Below are positions 31,301-45,522 of a stretch of DNA of 64,000 bases, piece after piece. Location of the stretch: assembly GCA_907163375.1 (NCBI GenBank), contig CAJQUW010011529.1:1-64000 (forward strand). The letters run 5' to 3'. This stretch comes from Prostheceraeus crozeri. Taxonomy: Eukaryota > Platyhelminthes > Polycladida > Euryleptidae. Positions within the stretch are counted from its first letter, which is position 1. Each line of letters begins with the position of its first letter. The translations under genes and the position numbers were made by a program. The notes below the pieces were generated by a model. That model was not told the origin of the DNA, searched no databases, and saw nothing but the letters and a program-made list of their open reading frames with translations.

Positions 31301-34300
31301 ATACTGAGTAATGCACACAAACTGAGTAATACTGAGGATTGCACGTTCAGGACTACTTAAATTCCATAATTGATCTGAAATTTGGTCGGCAGTTAATTGT
31401 TCACTTAAAAAGATCTCTTATGAACCTGATATTCATGAAGTTACACAATATTACACAATGTTACACAAGCGATGGTGTTTTGCAAGTTAATTCATGTGTT
31501 AATGACAAACGCTACATGATAACTTGAAGCAAAGTCAATGGTCAGAACACGCGCAGCGCATCGAACACAGAAAGTGCAAGTTATAGGCTGGGGTCAAAAC
31601 GATTTAATCATTGCTTTGCATTGGACTGAGTGCATGCTCGTAAGATGCCAAGATCACATTTAACATTTTTTTCGTCCTGGCAAGAACCTGGTCAGCAAAG
31701 AGAGCGGCGATTCGGCATTTCCTTGACTTCAAAAGCTTTACTCAGAATTATATGGAAATCACTTTGCAACATGTTTTTTTGTTGAAATTTCCACTGTTGC
31801 TGTTCATTCAACGTAACTTGCTAATTTTTGTATTTTAAATAACAGTCCGAAATTTAAAACTTTCAATTTTTGATATTTTTTGACAGTATTGACATTCTAC
31901 CACATTTTGGCAATGAACGCCTTCAAATATTTCTTATCATGAAGTCAAACTAAACTGTTAGATGTTCTAAGAAGTTTTTTGTAAGTGTAGAAACGGATTG
32001 ACAGGTTTACAATTGATTGCTTAAGATTGTCCATGTAATGCAAATCAAAGCTGCGTTTACGAGATGTGTCGAAGACTTTCTTTCCAGAATGTCCGTTTAG
32101 ATGCATAGATGTAAGGAATCCAGATTTTACAGATCTGTAAAGTGACATTCTACAAGTCTAAGTACCCTCAAATGAGAATATAAAGATTGAAGACAACTTA
32201 AGAGAAGACACAATGACTACTATCTGATTACTGAAATATTCAATAGTAATATATGCTCGTACATGACAGTTAGAAGCTTTTATTCTATGATTGTGGTATA
32301 ATTAATGTTCATGTGACCTATATTGTATGCATTTACTGTGTTAATGTGATCATATTTGAAAGTCCTATTTCAGGAATGTTTCAATCAGGTAGTTTAATTT
32401 TAAACACGACAGTAAGAATGTGCCAGCGTGGTGAATCGACATCCTTCTCGGATTAATAGGGTTGATTGGTCGACAGTGACTATGACCAGAAAAATTGAAA
32501 CAAGTATAAGAAATAAAAGTATTTTGCAAGATTTTCCATCTCATCGGAAAACATAATGAATTAGACGAAAACGCAGAAACCGTTTAAATTCAATTATTCA
32601 GGAAGCTAATTTGTGTTTATTCACTAAAGAAAATCTACAAGTAAATTGGTGTGCAACTGCGACCACCAATATCTCAGTTTTGAATAGAAATTTCAGCAAA
32701 GCTACATTTGTAGACTTCTTTATCTTTCATCGATGCTTGGCTGCTAAGATAGCTCATCACTCTTATCAAGATTATGTCTAAGACTCATAACAATATCCTG
32801 TAATTAGGATACACCTTAGTTAAAATTGAAATTGTTGAATTATGACCAGCATTTGAGCTTAGCACTGATTTTCAATGCGGATACTGTAGAAGCATCGGTA
32901 GTTTTCTGCTCCGCTTTGACAACTATTTTCGTTTGGTACATGTCGTTTACTCAAACCGACAAATTAGTTGAAAAAACGGATTATTGCATCTTTGCCAGTA
33001 AGTCTGGCTTTCGCCATGTTTTTGATTCATAAATGATACTTCATCAAAATCAATTCACATCAACAGACAGCTATTTGACGGCATGTGATATGTGAATGAA
33101 ATATTGTTGCGTGATATTGATAACGCGTCACATGTGATGCGACGGATTGCGTCACAGTATTTTAAAAAGTACTTATGTAAGCTTTTAATGAAGTAGATTT
33201 CGCTACCTAACAATGTGATATTTGTTATCTATTGAAGTGTAAATTTGATTACAGTAAATGAATGAAATAATATTCGAAAAATATTGAAATAGGACAGTTT
33301 TTACAAAGCTGCACAGTAATTCAATAAACAACCAGTCTGTAGAATTTGTAGCCATTAGTCATTTCGACATGCACCCAGGAGCTACCGTAAATGGCCGGCA
33401 ACGGGCGACATTTAATTGAGAAGAGCCAAAGCATCATACTTTAGAAAAACGAATGCTTTTCATGCCTTTATTAACTGTCATAAAAGCCCATTATCTTCTG
33501 CTCTCTTTTCATGCCATCCGTTGTGAATGAAAATGTGAATCCTTCCTGAGAGTTAGTGTTCAATAATTTGCGCATTCTCATATTGCTGATGTTTATAAAC
33601 TAGTTTAAATTGTTACTAAATATAGCAATTCAAAATTTGAGTGATGCCCGCATAATACATCATACAGCGCTGATTTTTCCAAGTAATTTGGTCTCGAAAA
33701 GTCTCTGTTCTACTTGTATGTATGTCTTTGATTTCTTTTCATTACAATTTATACTTTGAAATCTTAAGTGGCTAAGAATGTCTCTCTAATTATTCAGTAT
33801 TGCATGTACTGCAAATTTACTGGACAACCTATTTGCACTCCTGCTACTATTTCTGGTGATGATCGCAATTTAACTTTATAGAAAATGTCACAATTTGTCA
33901 TCAATTATAATTCGAAGTCACAAGGAGATTCATGAAATCTTCACATAATTCTAACGACATAAATGTTTATCTGAAAATTAGTGAAATCTTTTGATTAAAA
34001 ATTCATTCTTTCTAAATTCTTTTTACATTTTTTGTCTATTTAACTTGAAATACTTACTAGGTAATAAATCCTAATTGATTTCAACTTTTCACTTGTGCAG
34101 CTCTGTGGCCGAAGATTATTAACACGAATTTCATATATAACGCTAATGGCAGAAAAATTGGTCATTCAAAAAAGGCACTTTAAAAAATATATTTCAATTT
34201 CCACATTGAAGTTGGCCGAATGTCTAATAGTTTCAAGCTCTTCAAAACTAAACTTCTCAAAATTTTAGCTCTGACAATCATACTCTCTGATATTTTTTAA

Positions 34301-35440
34301 CAACAACCAGAGGGCATACAATGTGCTAAAAATAATAGTAATAATGTAGTAGATAAAAATACAATTACTCAAGTAAAACAAAAAAAACATAAGGTCCGCA
34401 AACCGTTTCTATATTGTTTTTTTTTTATAATCTTCAGATGATTTGCTCTGCAGTTTAATAAAACATATTCTCGGATAGGTGATTGAAAATGTAGCTTACT
34501 ATATGCTGTTTGCTACTTCAGTCGCATAGCAGTGAATCTGAAAACAGAGAATTTTCTTTATAGAGAATATCAAAACTGCGAGAGCTTTCTGCATAATTCT
34601 CATGAGTACTAAATAGCTTTTTTGTTTTTATTTGCTAGAAAATGGCACTTATCATACAACTACACATAATAGGGCCAAATTCACTTGATACATGGAGGTA
34701 AAATACCAACCAATACCCACAATTTTTGTCCTTCCAAGTTAGGGATCCACAAAAATAAATGTACAACATTTAAAAAATGTATCTTTCAAATGTGAGTGAC
34801 AGTTTAAAAATTGTAAAATTGTTATTCTGATTTTGTTTGAAAAAATTATGATTGCTAATTCATATCAGGCATTATGGCGTCACCATTAAGAAATTATTAT
34901 CATTTTACTAATACCAAAATTTTTCCTTGATCTCTTTTTGTGGGTACTTGGACGGTTACAGCCCTTTACAAACTGCCTGATTTAAATGCATCGCCGGTAG
35001 CATACATATACAAATTTGATAAGTTTCTTCAAATGCTCAAAGCGACATGTTTATGATTGAGATGACATATTTGAGATATGTGACAGACACGAAATCTGTC
35101 AAAATGTCCATTTTCATGCTTGTTCATGTTACATCATGATTTATATTTATGTGCGTGATACTAGCTTAGATTTGAAAGCATGATGCTAATTTTCATATTC
35201 ATCAAATGTCCGTCACATTGTGACGGAAGTGTCACGCAGAATGAATATTTGCAATATTTATGTTTAAACAATTGAAAAACTAAAATGACTCTTCACTACA
35301 TGAAGCTATCGAAATTTCTCAGATCAATGTTCACACAATACCAATGGCTGTCTAAATTATCGATCAATCAATAACAGGCACTGATCTCTATTTTGTTAAC
35401 TTCATTTTAGAGCGGTAACTTTCTGTAGCTTATACAGGCT
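28312..35440. other. 7-kb stretch without recognisable features
   Basis: AT-rich, with open frames of at most about 75 codons and no family resemblance. The minus frame at 31945-32148 (67 codons) has a somewhat protein-like composition, but nothing supports it further. No microsatellites or inverted repeats stood out. Confidence 0.4.
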
Positions 35441-35688
35441 TGGATGAATGAATGAACGAACCTTTTCTTTGTTTATACTCGGAAACACATTTGGCCGCAC
35501 GCCTCGCCTCCATGTGGTCGAGTTCAATCTGTCCGACTCTCATTCTTTCGTGCAGACTGTTTAGCAAGAATGCAGAGTGCAGCTATTTGAAAAGTGTTTG
35601 ACCTGCCCCGATGACCAAGGTTTAAACCCAGGCCTACCGGAAGAAGAGCGAGCACTCCACCAAAGGTCACTGCGCCGGTCACTCTGTT
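35441..35688 (-). mobile_element. tRNA-derived SINE
   Basis: On the minus strand the head begins near 35688 with an A-box-like CGGCGCAGTGAC. About 40 bp later comes a B-box-like GGTTTAAACC (35628-35637), in the usual tRNA spacing and with tRNA-like intervening sequence. A unique body of about 170 bp follows. The element ends in a short ATTC/TTCA-type repeat (35441-35460). The family is not identified. Confidence 0.7.
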
Positions 35689-35689
35689 T

Positions 35690-38600
35690 TAAAATTTTCT
35701 AGATAGTCGCATGCATTTGTTCTGTTTCAATATGGCGCGATGCCCTGCGAAATGCAGAATTTGTCTTAAAAATGTATCTTGTTTTTTAAATGCATGAGTA
35801 TTTAAAAGCTATTGATGAGTATTTAGTTGGTGATCATGAGTATAATGCAGCATGATGCGCATAATGCGAGGTTCGTTTATATGTTCAGAAATATGACTGA
35901 TGAATTGGCGAATTCAATCATGCATGATATCATGGAACTTTCTGCAATTCACTTCCACTTTTGCTTAACCACGTTCTCCTTCTTCTCAGTCAGGAATATA
36001 ACAAATTTTCTGATATTTTCACTTCCGAATTGCAATTTCTATAGGTACACGTACATTGCGTGAGACGGAAATTCGCCCGTGGAAGTGCAACAATACATTC
36101 GGAAAGTATAATATTTGGGAGTTTGATCGCTTTATCTTTTATCAAATAATTTCATTGTTCATTAGTTTGTTAATCCCACTCATAATTTCAAAAATTCAGA
36201 TTCGTTTGTTTGTTCAGCATCTTCAGCACTAATGTGTATTATCAATTTCACGAATGTGGTAACGATGAAACGACAGCAATTCGTTTCTTAAAAGCGATCT
36301 AAATTAAGTGACTTTTGAATTCTGAGTGTACATGTAATTGGCAAAAGTTTCTCAATTAGTTTCACAAGTACAGGGTCCCGTACTTTCTACTTATCTTGCA
36401 CTGTGTAACAGCAGCAAATATTTTCGATATTGTTCTGATGTATAGGAGAATTATCAACCAATGAAATTCTCGCACTAAGTAATCTGAAAATGCTTAAAGA
36501 ATCGTCATAATAATAATCCTGATATCTTTATCTTGGTCCCTCAATATGTCAAATAAACTTACATCACATTTGAGCACTGGAATTAAATGTGCATGCAAAG
36601 AAAAAGACAACCAACTTGCTTGGTAGCTCTGATATATGACATTGATGTAATGACGAAAGACTGGACTGATTCAATGCTCGACTAAATGCTACCATATTAA
36701 GCGCAGACCTATGAGCCTATAGTATAGGCTACAAAGGGATTTCACTGTGTACAATTGTACATGCATCCCGAAGTCAATTATTAACACATATGCAATAAAT
36801 ATATTATGGAAGAGCTAAATATTTAACTCGATACTTAAGAATGTTGGTCATATGAAAAAAACACATGTCATATGAGTTGATTGAAGTCGAATTGCGCAAT
36901 TTTTGAAAAACGATAGACAATAACCAACGTACAAACGATGGACAGTAATCTTCTACGCAAACTATAAACTGAATATTGGAAAGATTATGAAGTAACTGTG
37001 CATCATAGTCCATATAATTTTTCAAACTATTCATAACGTGCAATCATATACAATTACAGTGAAATACTACACTAAATAATGCTTGGAACAAAAGATGAAG
37101 ACTAATTTTGCTCCAAGCTTAAACCAAATGCATTCACAGGGGAAGAAGTAAATGGTGCAAACGCATACTTTCTCTTTTTACTGTTTACTTATTGTTTTTC
37201 GTGTGGTTGATTGCCAGCTGCATTCATGTTGACGTTTGTACACATGTGGAGCATTTGAAAAAAATGATAATATTTAAGAGGGTTGTTATAAAACACTTTC
37301 AAATTCAAATTTACAGAACCTTCATCATCTGTCTTTGAAACGGCTTCATCACAAGGAAATTTTAATATATTAACTATTTTCTATAAATCATTTTCGATCG
37401 GAAAGCCAAATAAGGATTTTAGCTGCTTAGGCTTCTATGTGTCCTGTTGATAAAATGAAAGTTACATTTTATAATCAATTTTGTATAAATTCTCTCTTCC
37501 TGTTCCCTATAATCATCATACAATGTTGAACCTTTTCTTCCAAACTGACACATTTGAAAGGTCTAATTGTTTAACTTCATCCTCTGCAAGTATTGCAATG
37601 TTCATATAAAAATTGCTGATTAGCTTTCGTTCAAAATGTATTTCATTCGAATTTCTGTATTTTTCAGTTTACTTGTGGTATATACAATTCTAATGTGTGT
37701 TAAACGTTCGCCTCTACATCATGTTTTGTCAGCTGACACTGTTATATCAACACAGGTCAGTAGTGCTTTCTTATTCAAGATCATTAATACGTTGCTGCAG
37801 TCAATAAGTGTCACGTGATAGTTTGAGCACTATTGCAAAAGACAATTAAATTTTAAACTGCACGCTTCAATTATTCAATCAGAGTGAATATATTTCGAAA
37901 ATTCAAGTCAGCTTATGGAAGTGTGTCTCGACCAAATATCAAATACGACTATGATTTATTTGCCTCATTGCTCACTTGCAATTCTTAGTGTCATATGACA
38001 CTCTAGGCTATTTATCACAACTTTGAGATCAAGAGCATGCATACTTATCATGCAATGAAAGTTCATTCGTAATGTATGTATAGATCAAATATGCGATTGC
38101 GCAGTCTACATACTTCGGAACTGTTTTCTAATTGTTCCTGATCAAGTTTAGATTATAAATAGATTGATTTCACAGGATTGGGTTCTTTTATCCTACCAGC
38201 CGCACATCTTTTGCATGGCAATTTGATCTATCGTTTATTTAACTTCATTGTTGTTAATCATATTTTCACTTCACTTGTCACAAATTTGTAGTAACCAACT
38301 CAACATAACATAGACAGGATTTATCGTCATTGATAGCTCCTTTTAACGACTACTCGTTTCAGTTGCTTGTTGCAAATGCAGCTGCATTTGATGGATACAA
38401 AGCAGTTTGTAGTAAAAGAAGTATACATTCGTTATTCAATATTGTTCAAATCGTTATTCAATTCGGGATTGTAAAGTACAAAAAGGGCTATGCTGCAGTT
38501 CATAAAAGAGGTTTATAGAGTCGTTGAGTTTCCACGTGATATGAAATAATTCTGATCAATAATGAGCAAATAGAACAATATTTCATTAATATTGTTGATA
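35690..38600. other. Unassigned sequence
   Basis: No gene or repeat recognised. Frames are below 80 codons. Confidence 0.4.
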
Positions 38601-38606
38601 CAATTA

Positions 38607-39440
38607 CAGTCGAACCACCGTACAGTGAACCTCTACAAAGTGAATCTCTCCTCATAGTGAATTAAATTTTTGATCCCATCAAAAATGGGATACTTTGAAC
38701 TTGTTTCATATCTCTACATAGTGAACCTCTTCATAATGAATACATTATTTAGTCCTTTTATTGTCTCAACCTCTACATAATGAATATTTTACATCACGTA
38801 TGTGCTGATCTTTAATTATGCTGTTGTAATTAATGCGCATCCCATATACGTGTACTGACTTTATTGAAGCGAGTAGTTCGATGATACTTATTACTCCAAA
38901 GTTTATGAGTTCGCAATCTAAATGTAGATACAAATCAACAGTTAATATAGCTAATAGTTTCAAGCGTGCTAACTGCTGAGTCAGATCAGGGAACTCGTAA
39001 CGGAAAAGTGACCTTGCAGCTTGATTAACAAGCTTTTGATCGAGTAGAGAATGTGATTGCTTCTGCTGACGAGCGACGTTCTGTACAGACTCGTATTGAC
39101 AGTTGTTTCCATCGCTCATAATTAATGATATACGTTATGTAGCTTGTACTGCATACAGCACTGATTATTTTTAGTAGTTACATTTTGAATCCTGAGTTTA
39201 CATTATCATTTAACATGACATTGTGATACAATCATGCAATACACCATTACTGGCAATTACCCCTGTAAAATTTGTTTTCTAAATACATGTATCAGTTTTA
39301 ATGGTTTTTGTATCATTGTTTTGACTTTTGTTTTGCTTACAATAAAACCAATATAGCATCAAATTTTAGAAAATCTCCTTATCGTGAACTCTCCTCATAG
39401 TGAAATTTTTCACCTGGTCCCTTGAAATTCACTACGAAAA
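38607..39440. mobile_element. Pogo/Tigger-like element with iterated subterminal motif
   Basis: The left end is TA followed by CAGTCGAACCACCGTACAGT. A motif like CTCTACATAGTGAA then recurs about five times between 38620 and 38785. Two similar units with GTGAACTCTCCTCATAGTGA are found at about 39380-39440. This resembles the repeated motifs at the ends of Tigger/pogo elements. The right terminus could not be fixed. The minus frame at 38766-39119 (117 codons; SLLDQKLVNQAARSLFRYEF) lies inside and is not recognised. Confidence 0.55.
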
Positions 39441-42073
39441 GATAACATTTACAAATTTGCAATATAATCTCAACTTCACATAGTTTTTGATGATATTCGT
39501 AGATTCTGAACATTTATCTCCCGAAATCAATGGGATATTATTGTGAAATTGTTCAGTCATTCATGCAATCTAGGCATTCATCTTATAAATCAATGCATGC
39601 TTTCACATCTCACTACATCTCTTCGAGGCTCGACAGCAACATCACAGATAACTCCAAATTTGATCGAGACACTAAAAACTCGTATTTATTCTCATTTTCT
39701 TTCAACCAAATCAAATGACCAGCCACTGCTAGACCTGAAGTTCTGAGAAAGAAGAATGATGAGAAATAATTTCTTATGTCTGAACGAAAAAACTATATGG
39801 CAGATTTCAGTGAATGATATCAACTTTATTAGGATGCACCTCTGGGATGCTCGCATCCACCCCGTAACGAAGAATTGTCCATAAAATCAGTACACACCTA
39901 TTATTTCTTGCTTTTATACATGATGAAACACATCATGTAATACCAGGAGCAAGTTAAAAAGAGGTTCTGACTCGACGTTTCAAGTTTATTGGTCAAAAGT
40001 AAAATTGACTTTGGCACAGCATGACGGGCCTTCGGCGTCCAGCGCCTTCTTACGGTCGATAGTCAAATGGCGGTCATCATTTTACTATCAGTTGCATTTT
40101 GCATCATGTAATTGATGCAAGAAACAATTTGAAGTCACTTTGGTAACATGTGGGAACATATTTGATAGGGCCTACAGATCACTTGCGCCTTAAAATGTAT
40201 TGGTGCATTTGCCGCATTCCATTTATCACATTATGGAAGCGAAGCTTCGTGAACCGTGTAGATACATAATGATAGGAAAAATTGACCCAATCTAACTATG
40301 TGCTTGAGTTTGGTAACTTAAGTTTGGCTGCATCAGGATTGAGGTGAAGATAAATATAATTTTTGGCTATATTTAATCATTTATTGATTTTGATCATTTT
40401 TGGTTTTTTGACAAATGATCAATTAACTATATTCACTAGCCTTTTCACAAAAAAATGGTTTACACTTGAGTCTAATCCCGGTGCCTCTTAGGATCCAGTT
40501 ATACATACAGTCTAATGTACTGTAGAAGTTTCTATCAGTCATTACCTAGCAAATTGAAACAGAAAATATCTCAACAAGTTAAAAAGAACTTTAAAAAGAC
40601 CCCGGATAATTTTTTGCTGTTTTGATGACATTCGAAATCGGAATCTCAGACCCGGTTTCCCCAGCTGAAATGGATGTGACCGTATATCCCACCGATAAGC
40701 AGGTAAGACAATGAGATCTGACCTTCCATTGGTCTCACAGATATTTGTGCGCACGCACACATGTGACATAATTCTACATTTGACTGATCTATCAGGATTT
40801 CTGATCTGTGTGCAATATTTGTGAACTGAGTGATTGCACACAGCTCCTAGTGCTATACACCGAAGCAGACGTGAATTTTTATTCTAGCTTTACGTAGAAA
40901 AATGCGTTTCATAGAATGATCAAATGGCCCTTCAAAATGAGGATTAGGTACGTCATGTAGCTATTTGGACGCAGTAGAAAGAGGAAATTTTTCCTGTGCC
41001 TTTGTAAGTTATAAGCGAGTCCGCTATCAGTGGATGTACTGCATGTATTTACCAATGGTGGATAGAGAAATCAAGTGAGTAATTGTAATGTATAAGAAGC
41101 AACCATTTTCAAAACGTACTTTGAGAAAGAATCAGGTGCATTTATCTCATTTCTGCATCAATAGAGCAATAGATCAAATCAATAGTGGCATCACAATTAC
41201 CCTAATAACACTTGAAATAATTTGAATTTTGGATACACAAGTGCTCTATACTTAATCTGCTTTGTGATTCCTCTATACAAGAAGTAATAAATACCTTTCA
41301 CTGCTATCATGTCGGCCTGTGGCATGAGAGCTATGATGTTTGCGATGCTTGACTCAATGTGAGCACGCCACTGTTTCGAATGCATTGCAACTCAATTAGC
41401 CTCGGCAAACATCACTAACTCAAACATTTTTTTCAAATATCATAACGGAAAAATATTTCTTTTGTGTCTGTTAAAAGAGTAGACTCCATTGTCCTATCCG
41501 TTAAAGACCTTTTTATCTGATTTACTTGTATTTGTAAACGAGCTTTAAAATCATTATTTGGTTTCTCTTTCTTGCTCAATCGGATATTACTTGCTCCGCG
41601 CTGGAAAGAGTTATAAGATATAAGCAGATATGTGCCATTTTTGATTGAATGGAGATATGGAATCTTTCCCTAATCCATGATTATCACTCTAATTGAAAAA
41701 ATTAATTCGATTCGTATAAAATGATAAGTTCTAGAGCACAATATTTCAACTATTTTGAATATTTGCTCATGCCTTTTATTCCGTTTTTTACATCTTTGTT
41801 TTAAAAGCGCCTCAATATCGGTATAATATATATATATAATGTTGCACGACGTTTCAGATATCGTGGTCTCGCACAAATGAACCAACAGTCCGCACATGCA
41901 AACATCAATGAGAATATACAAAATCTAAATGAAAGTAATGTAAAATAAATAGACATCTATCTTATAATCATCTATTCATCATAAAGGAGGAAGTACCTTC
42001 AAGCATCAAGAAGTCCCATGCAACCTAGCGTCTAAAAATACATTAAAAAGGTAAATTTTATGACAGTTCAAAA
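39441..42073. other. Unassigned, with two solitary GAAACGTCG motifs
   Basis: The minus-strand GAAACGTCG sits at 39973-39981 and 41847-41855. In other invertebrate genomes this 9-mer is common at the 3' core of PLE-associated hammerhead-like sequences. These may be old PLE ends. The minus frame at 40542-40841 and the + frame at 39543-39746 (ETLKTRIYSHFL, vaguely like LINE tails) are not supported enough to call. Confidence 0.35.
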
Positions 42074-42627
42074 ATCTATGTGCAGACCGCAAAATGACTA
42101 AGAGAAGAACACAAAGCAATAAAATGAATTTTACATTACTTATATTTAAACTTGAATCTTAAAAAATTGAAAAAAGCAATTGAAACCTTGAATCTTTGAT
42201 GTTTGTAAAGACTGATTTGTTTCATTTTTGCATCACCAAGACATCCGAAACGTCGCAGTAAATATTCCGACGCGTGTAAGAAACTTCTTGTAGCTACTTT
42301 GAGGCTGTAACCTAAGTTTTTCATCCCTTTTAATTTTAATTCAACCTATTCAAGATCACTCTTCTATACCGCCAAGTGATTTAAACAAGTTTAATCAAAG
42401 TTTGAATTCTACTGTCTGATGACGAACACAATGTAAATAGATGAAGCTTTACTTCTACCCGCATCCTGATTTAGTGATCTGTAGTGCTGTAGACAATATT
42501 GGCTACGCTATGCATAATGTTCCAGAGAAACGCTATCTACACTAAGTTAGAAGCTAAGATTACTTATCATCATCTTTGTATATACATAATCAATTAATTA
42601 TCTTGTATATCCTCTTTCACGAAGCGA
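42074..42627 (+). repeat. 0.6-kb interspersed repeat, copy 1
   Basis: It is matched in direct orientation by 44404-45020, with about one difference per 20-30 bases and a few indels. It contains CATCCGAAACGTCGCAGTAA at 42242-42261. No coding sequence was recognised. No inverted termini were found, so the class is unknown. Confidence 0.85.
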
Positions 42628-44210
42628 TAGTTTCAATTCAAAATTTGCATATTTAATTTAACTTTTATGAACATATGTCCATAAGATGTAATTATATTTT
42701 ATTAAAATACTCCCGCATTTTGTAATTGCTGAAGTAACATTGTCGTTCATTTTGTAGAAGTGAGTACATACTCAGGTGAACGGGAAAATTCATGTCCGAA
42801 ATATACTGTATTGCTAGAAAGTTTCTTGCCGCTCTTGAGCCCTTTAGAGTACTTGTGATATCCTACAAACAACACGCAGTCCATCGAAATCAAAATATAG
42901 AATGAATGAGATTTAAAGACTGGAAACTTTTGTCTGAAAGTGTGAATAAAAGCAGAAAACACAAATATTTTGTATCCTAAATTACTACTTTTATAAGAAA
43001 ACATCTTGCAAGATCCAAGATTGTTGCTTATCTATGATCTAGAAATTTAATTCGTCAGATGCTGATTGATAGCGCAGAGATTATCAAGATTTATAAGATA
43101 ATACTTAGTTTTTGACTTTAGAAACTTAGCTAGTTTAAAAAAAACTTAAACTCTTGAAAAATATGATGACTAGCATGAAATTACGGTTTTGAATGACAGT
43201 ATCAATAACTTAAATTTCAAATCAACTTTCAAGTTTGACATTAAACCTTATATAACTTTAGGATTATTACCAAAGCAAATAAAGCTGACACACTAAATAA
43301 ACAAACGCTATGGAAGCCAAATTCAAGCTATTGGGAAACCTGCTACTGATCGATTTCGTTTCGTTTAGAGAATTGAGACTATCGTGTCGGTGAATTCGTC
43401 AAGTGGAACTGCGATTGAGCAGTTTGCTTTACTTGAGCGAGTCTTAAGAAAATAATCCTGAAGTGATATGTCACATTTAACACTGGGTGAGATCCACTTG
43501 ATTTCTCTTGAGGCACTCAACATCGAGGCATTAAAACATAAAGAATGATTTTGTCTTCTTGGATGTGTTCAAATTTTTGTTATCGCTTCAATGAAATGCA
43601 ATACCAAAACTGTCGCGACACAAGAATTGACTGGTAAGAGCAAATTCATTCATGATAATTCGTAAATAGGCATACAGCATTTTGTAAACTGTGAATTTGG
43701 TAAACCTACACATTCAAATGCCTCAAAATTTTGTTGAAAAGCTACTGAGCGGTAGGCATTTACAGTCAGGCTTTCAGGGTGACACAGCCGCAAGAACCTT
43801 AAGCTGCATCATTCATACTTGAGGAAAAATAGTGCCAAGATTGAATAGTTCATATTGATAATTGTATAAATGCATTCCGCACCATCTGCACACACATTAA
43901 TGAATGTAACCTGTGCATTTGAACACAGTTGCGGAGTTACAGGAGACATTTAGTATTAGAAAAATTAATCTTAACAAGTGTCATTTATTGACTTTAAGCA
44001 ATTAGTTTTAAATTAATTATTGATTAATAATTTTTTCAAAGAATTACATTAATAATGTTATTTGCATTATTGGTTAGCGTGACATGTGACAAATAAAATT
44101 ATAATCCTTGGACATATAAATATATGAGCATATGAATTATTCGAGCTGGAAGTTGACGCTAGTTTGCTATCCGATCTCTAAAGCCGTTTGTTTAACTAAC
44201 AACTTACGGT
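42628..44210. other. Unassigned sequence
   Basis: No gene or repeat recognised between the repeat copy and the LINE tail. Confidence 0.35.
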
Positions 44211-44320
44211 AGAGATTTAATGTTTTCAATGCGATTGTCTTTTCCCTGTTTCTATACTGTTCTCCTCTGTTTGAAAACGTACGTTATGATGATATCAATA
44301 AAGTGGATAAGTTTCTTAGA

Positions 44321-45108
44321 CGTGCTCATCGGACCATCTGTGATGAAAACTGCACTTGTACAACTATCAAAGATTTTGCTTCGAGTCAACAGAATCTAGC
44401 ACTATCTATGTACAGACCGCAGAAGAACACAAAACTATAAAACGAATTTTACATTACTTATATCTAAACTTGAATCTTAAAAAATTGAAAAAAGCAATTG
44501 AAACCTTGAATCCTTGATGTTTGTAAAGACTGATTTGTTTAATTTTGCATCACCAAAACATCCGAAACGTCGCAGTAAATATTCTGACGCGTGCAAGAAA
44601 CTTCTTGTAGCTACTTTGAGGCGCTTTTTGCCAAAAAAGAGTTAAAAATATGAAAATTTGATTTTCTGTAATTTAAGTTTTTCATCCAACTTATTTATTT
44701 TTCATTATTAATTTTATCATTTTAATTCAACTTATTCAAGATCACATCTTCACTACCGCCAAGTGATTTAAACAAGTTTAATCAAAGTTTGAATTCTTCT
44801 GTCTGATGACAAGCACAAAGTAGATATAAATAGATGAAGATTGGCTTCTACCCGCATCCTGATTCAGTGGTTTGTAGTGCTGTAGACAATATTGGCTATG
44901 TTATGCATGATGTTCCAGAAAAACGCTATCTACACTAAGTTAGAAGCTAAGATTACTTATCATCATCTTTGTATATACATAATCAATTAATTATCTTGTA
45001 TATCCTCTTTCACGAAGCGCTATTCACGTGCTCATCGGACCATCTGTGATGAGCACTGCTCTTGTACAACTATCAAAGATTTTGCTTCGAGTCAACAGAA
45101 TCTAGCAC
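44321..45108. repeat. 82-bp direct duplication flanking a 0.6-kb insertion
   Basis: 44321-44402 and 45027-45108 are direct copies of the same LINE segment, with about five differences. The repeat copy 2 (44403-45026) lies exactly between them. This looks like a very long target duplication or the product of unequal exchange. Confidence 0.85.
44404..45020 (+). repeat. 0.6-kb interspersed repeat, copy 2
   Basis: The direct counterpart of 42074-42627, starting ATCTATGT-CAGACCGC and ending CCTCTTTCACGAAGCG in both. This copy has an extra AT-rich stretch of about 60 bp near 44620-44720. It sits inside a LINE tail. Confidence 0.85.
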
Positions 45109-45231
45109 TCAAAATGATATTAAGTGTAAGTGAATCTCATCCTTTGCATCATCTGGCTCCGGAATGACTACCTAGATCAAACACCCACTTTCGCATGCCT
45201 TACTGCTCAACACGTATAGACTTCCAAACCC

Positions 45232-45522
45232 GTGTATCCCATGGGCATGTTCGATTGCGAACTCTACAAGTACATGATTGTGAAGCGTGTCATATTTATT
45301 ACTATCATTAGCTCCCAGAACAAAGATGAATATTCTGATGCATGCAGAAATGAAGATGGTGCATTGGTTAAGAAAGCTGTAGATCAAAAAACTTTTAGAA
45401 CACTGAAGAAAGACGACTGCGATGCGATGGTGCGACCTCATTATAGAAGACAGGAGACTCATGTCAAAATAAGTGCTCAGTTGGAAAATACCTTGAAAGC
45501 AGGAGGGCCGAGGAAAAGATGA
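45232..45522 (+). other. Unidentified open frame, partly LINE tail
   Basis: The first part overlaps the end of the LINE remnant. From about 45310 it has NKDEYSDACRNEDGALVKKA, TLKKDDCDAMVRPHYRRQ and a basic end. Some protein-like composition, no known motif. It may be a captured or retrocopied fragment. Confidence 0.25.

Larger units (their letters stand above)
44211..45240 (+). pseudogene. LINE reverse transcriptase tail, interrupted by a repeat
   Basis: Before the insertion the frame reads YCSPLFENVRYDDINKVDKF, LRRAHRTICDENCTC and IKDFASSQQNLAL. After it, from about 45095, it continues QNLALKMILSVSESHPLHHL, then a stop, then MPYCSTRIDFQTRVSHG. The motif KVDKFLRRAHRTI and the following HPLHHL match the C-terminal region of CR1/jockey-type reverse transcriptases. 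It is 5'-truncated and split by 44403-45026. Confidence 0.65.

Noticed and set aside
28312-35440. Search for exons in the long featureless stretch
   Set aside because: Several short frames have nearby GT/AG dinucleotides, but none shows a domain, phase consistency or composition beyond chance.
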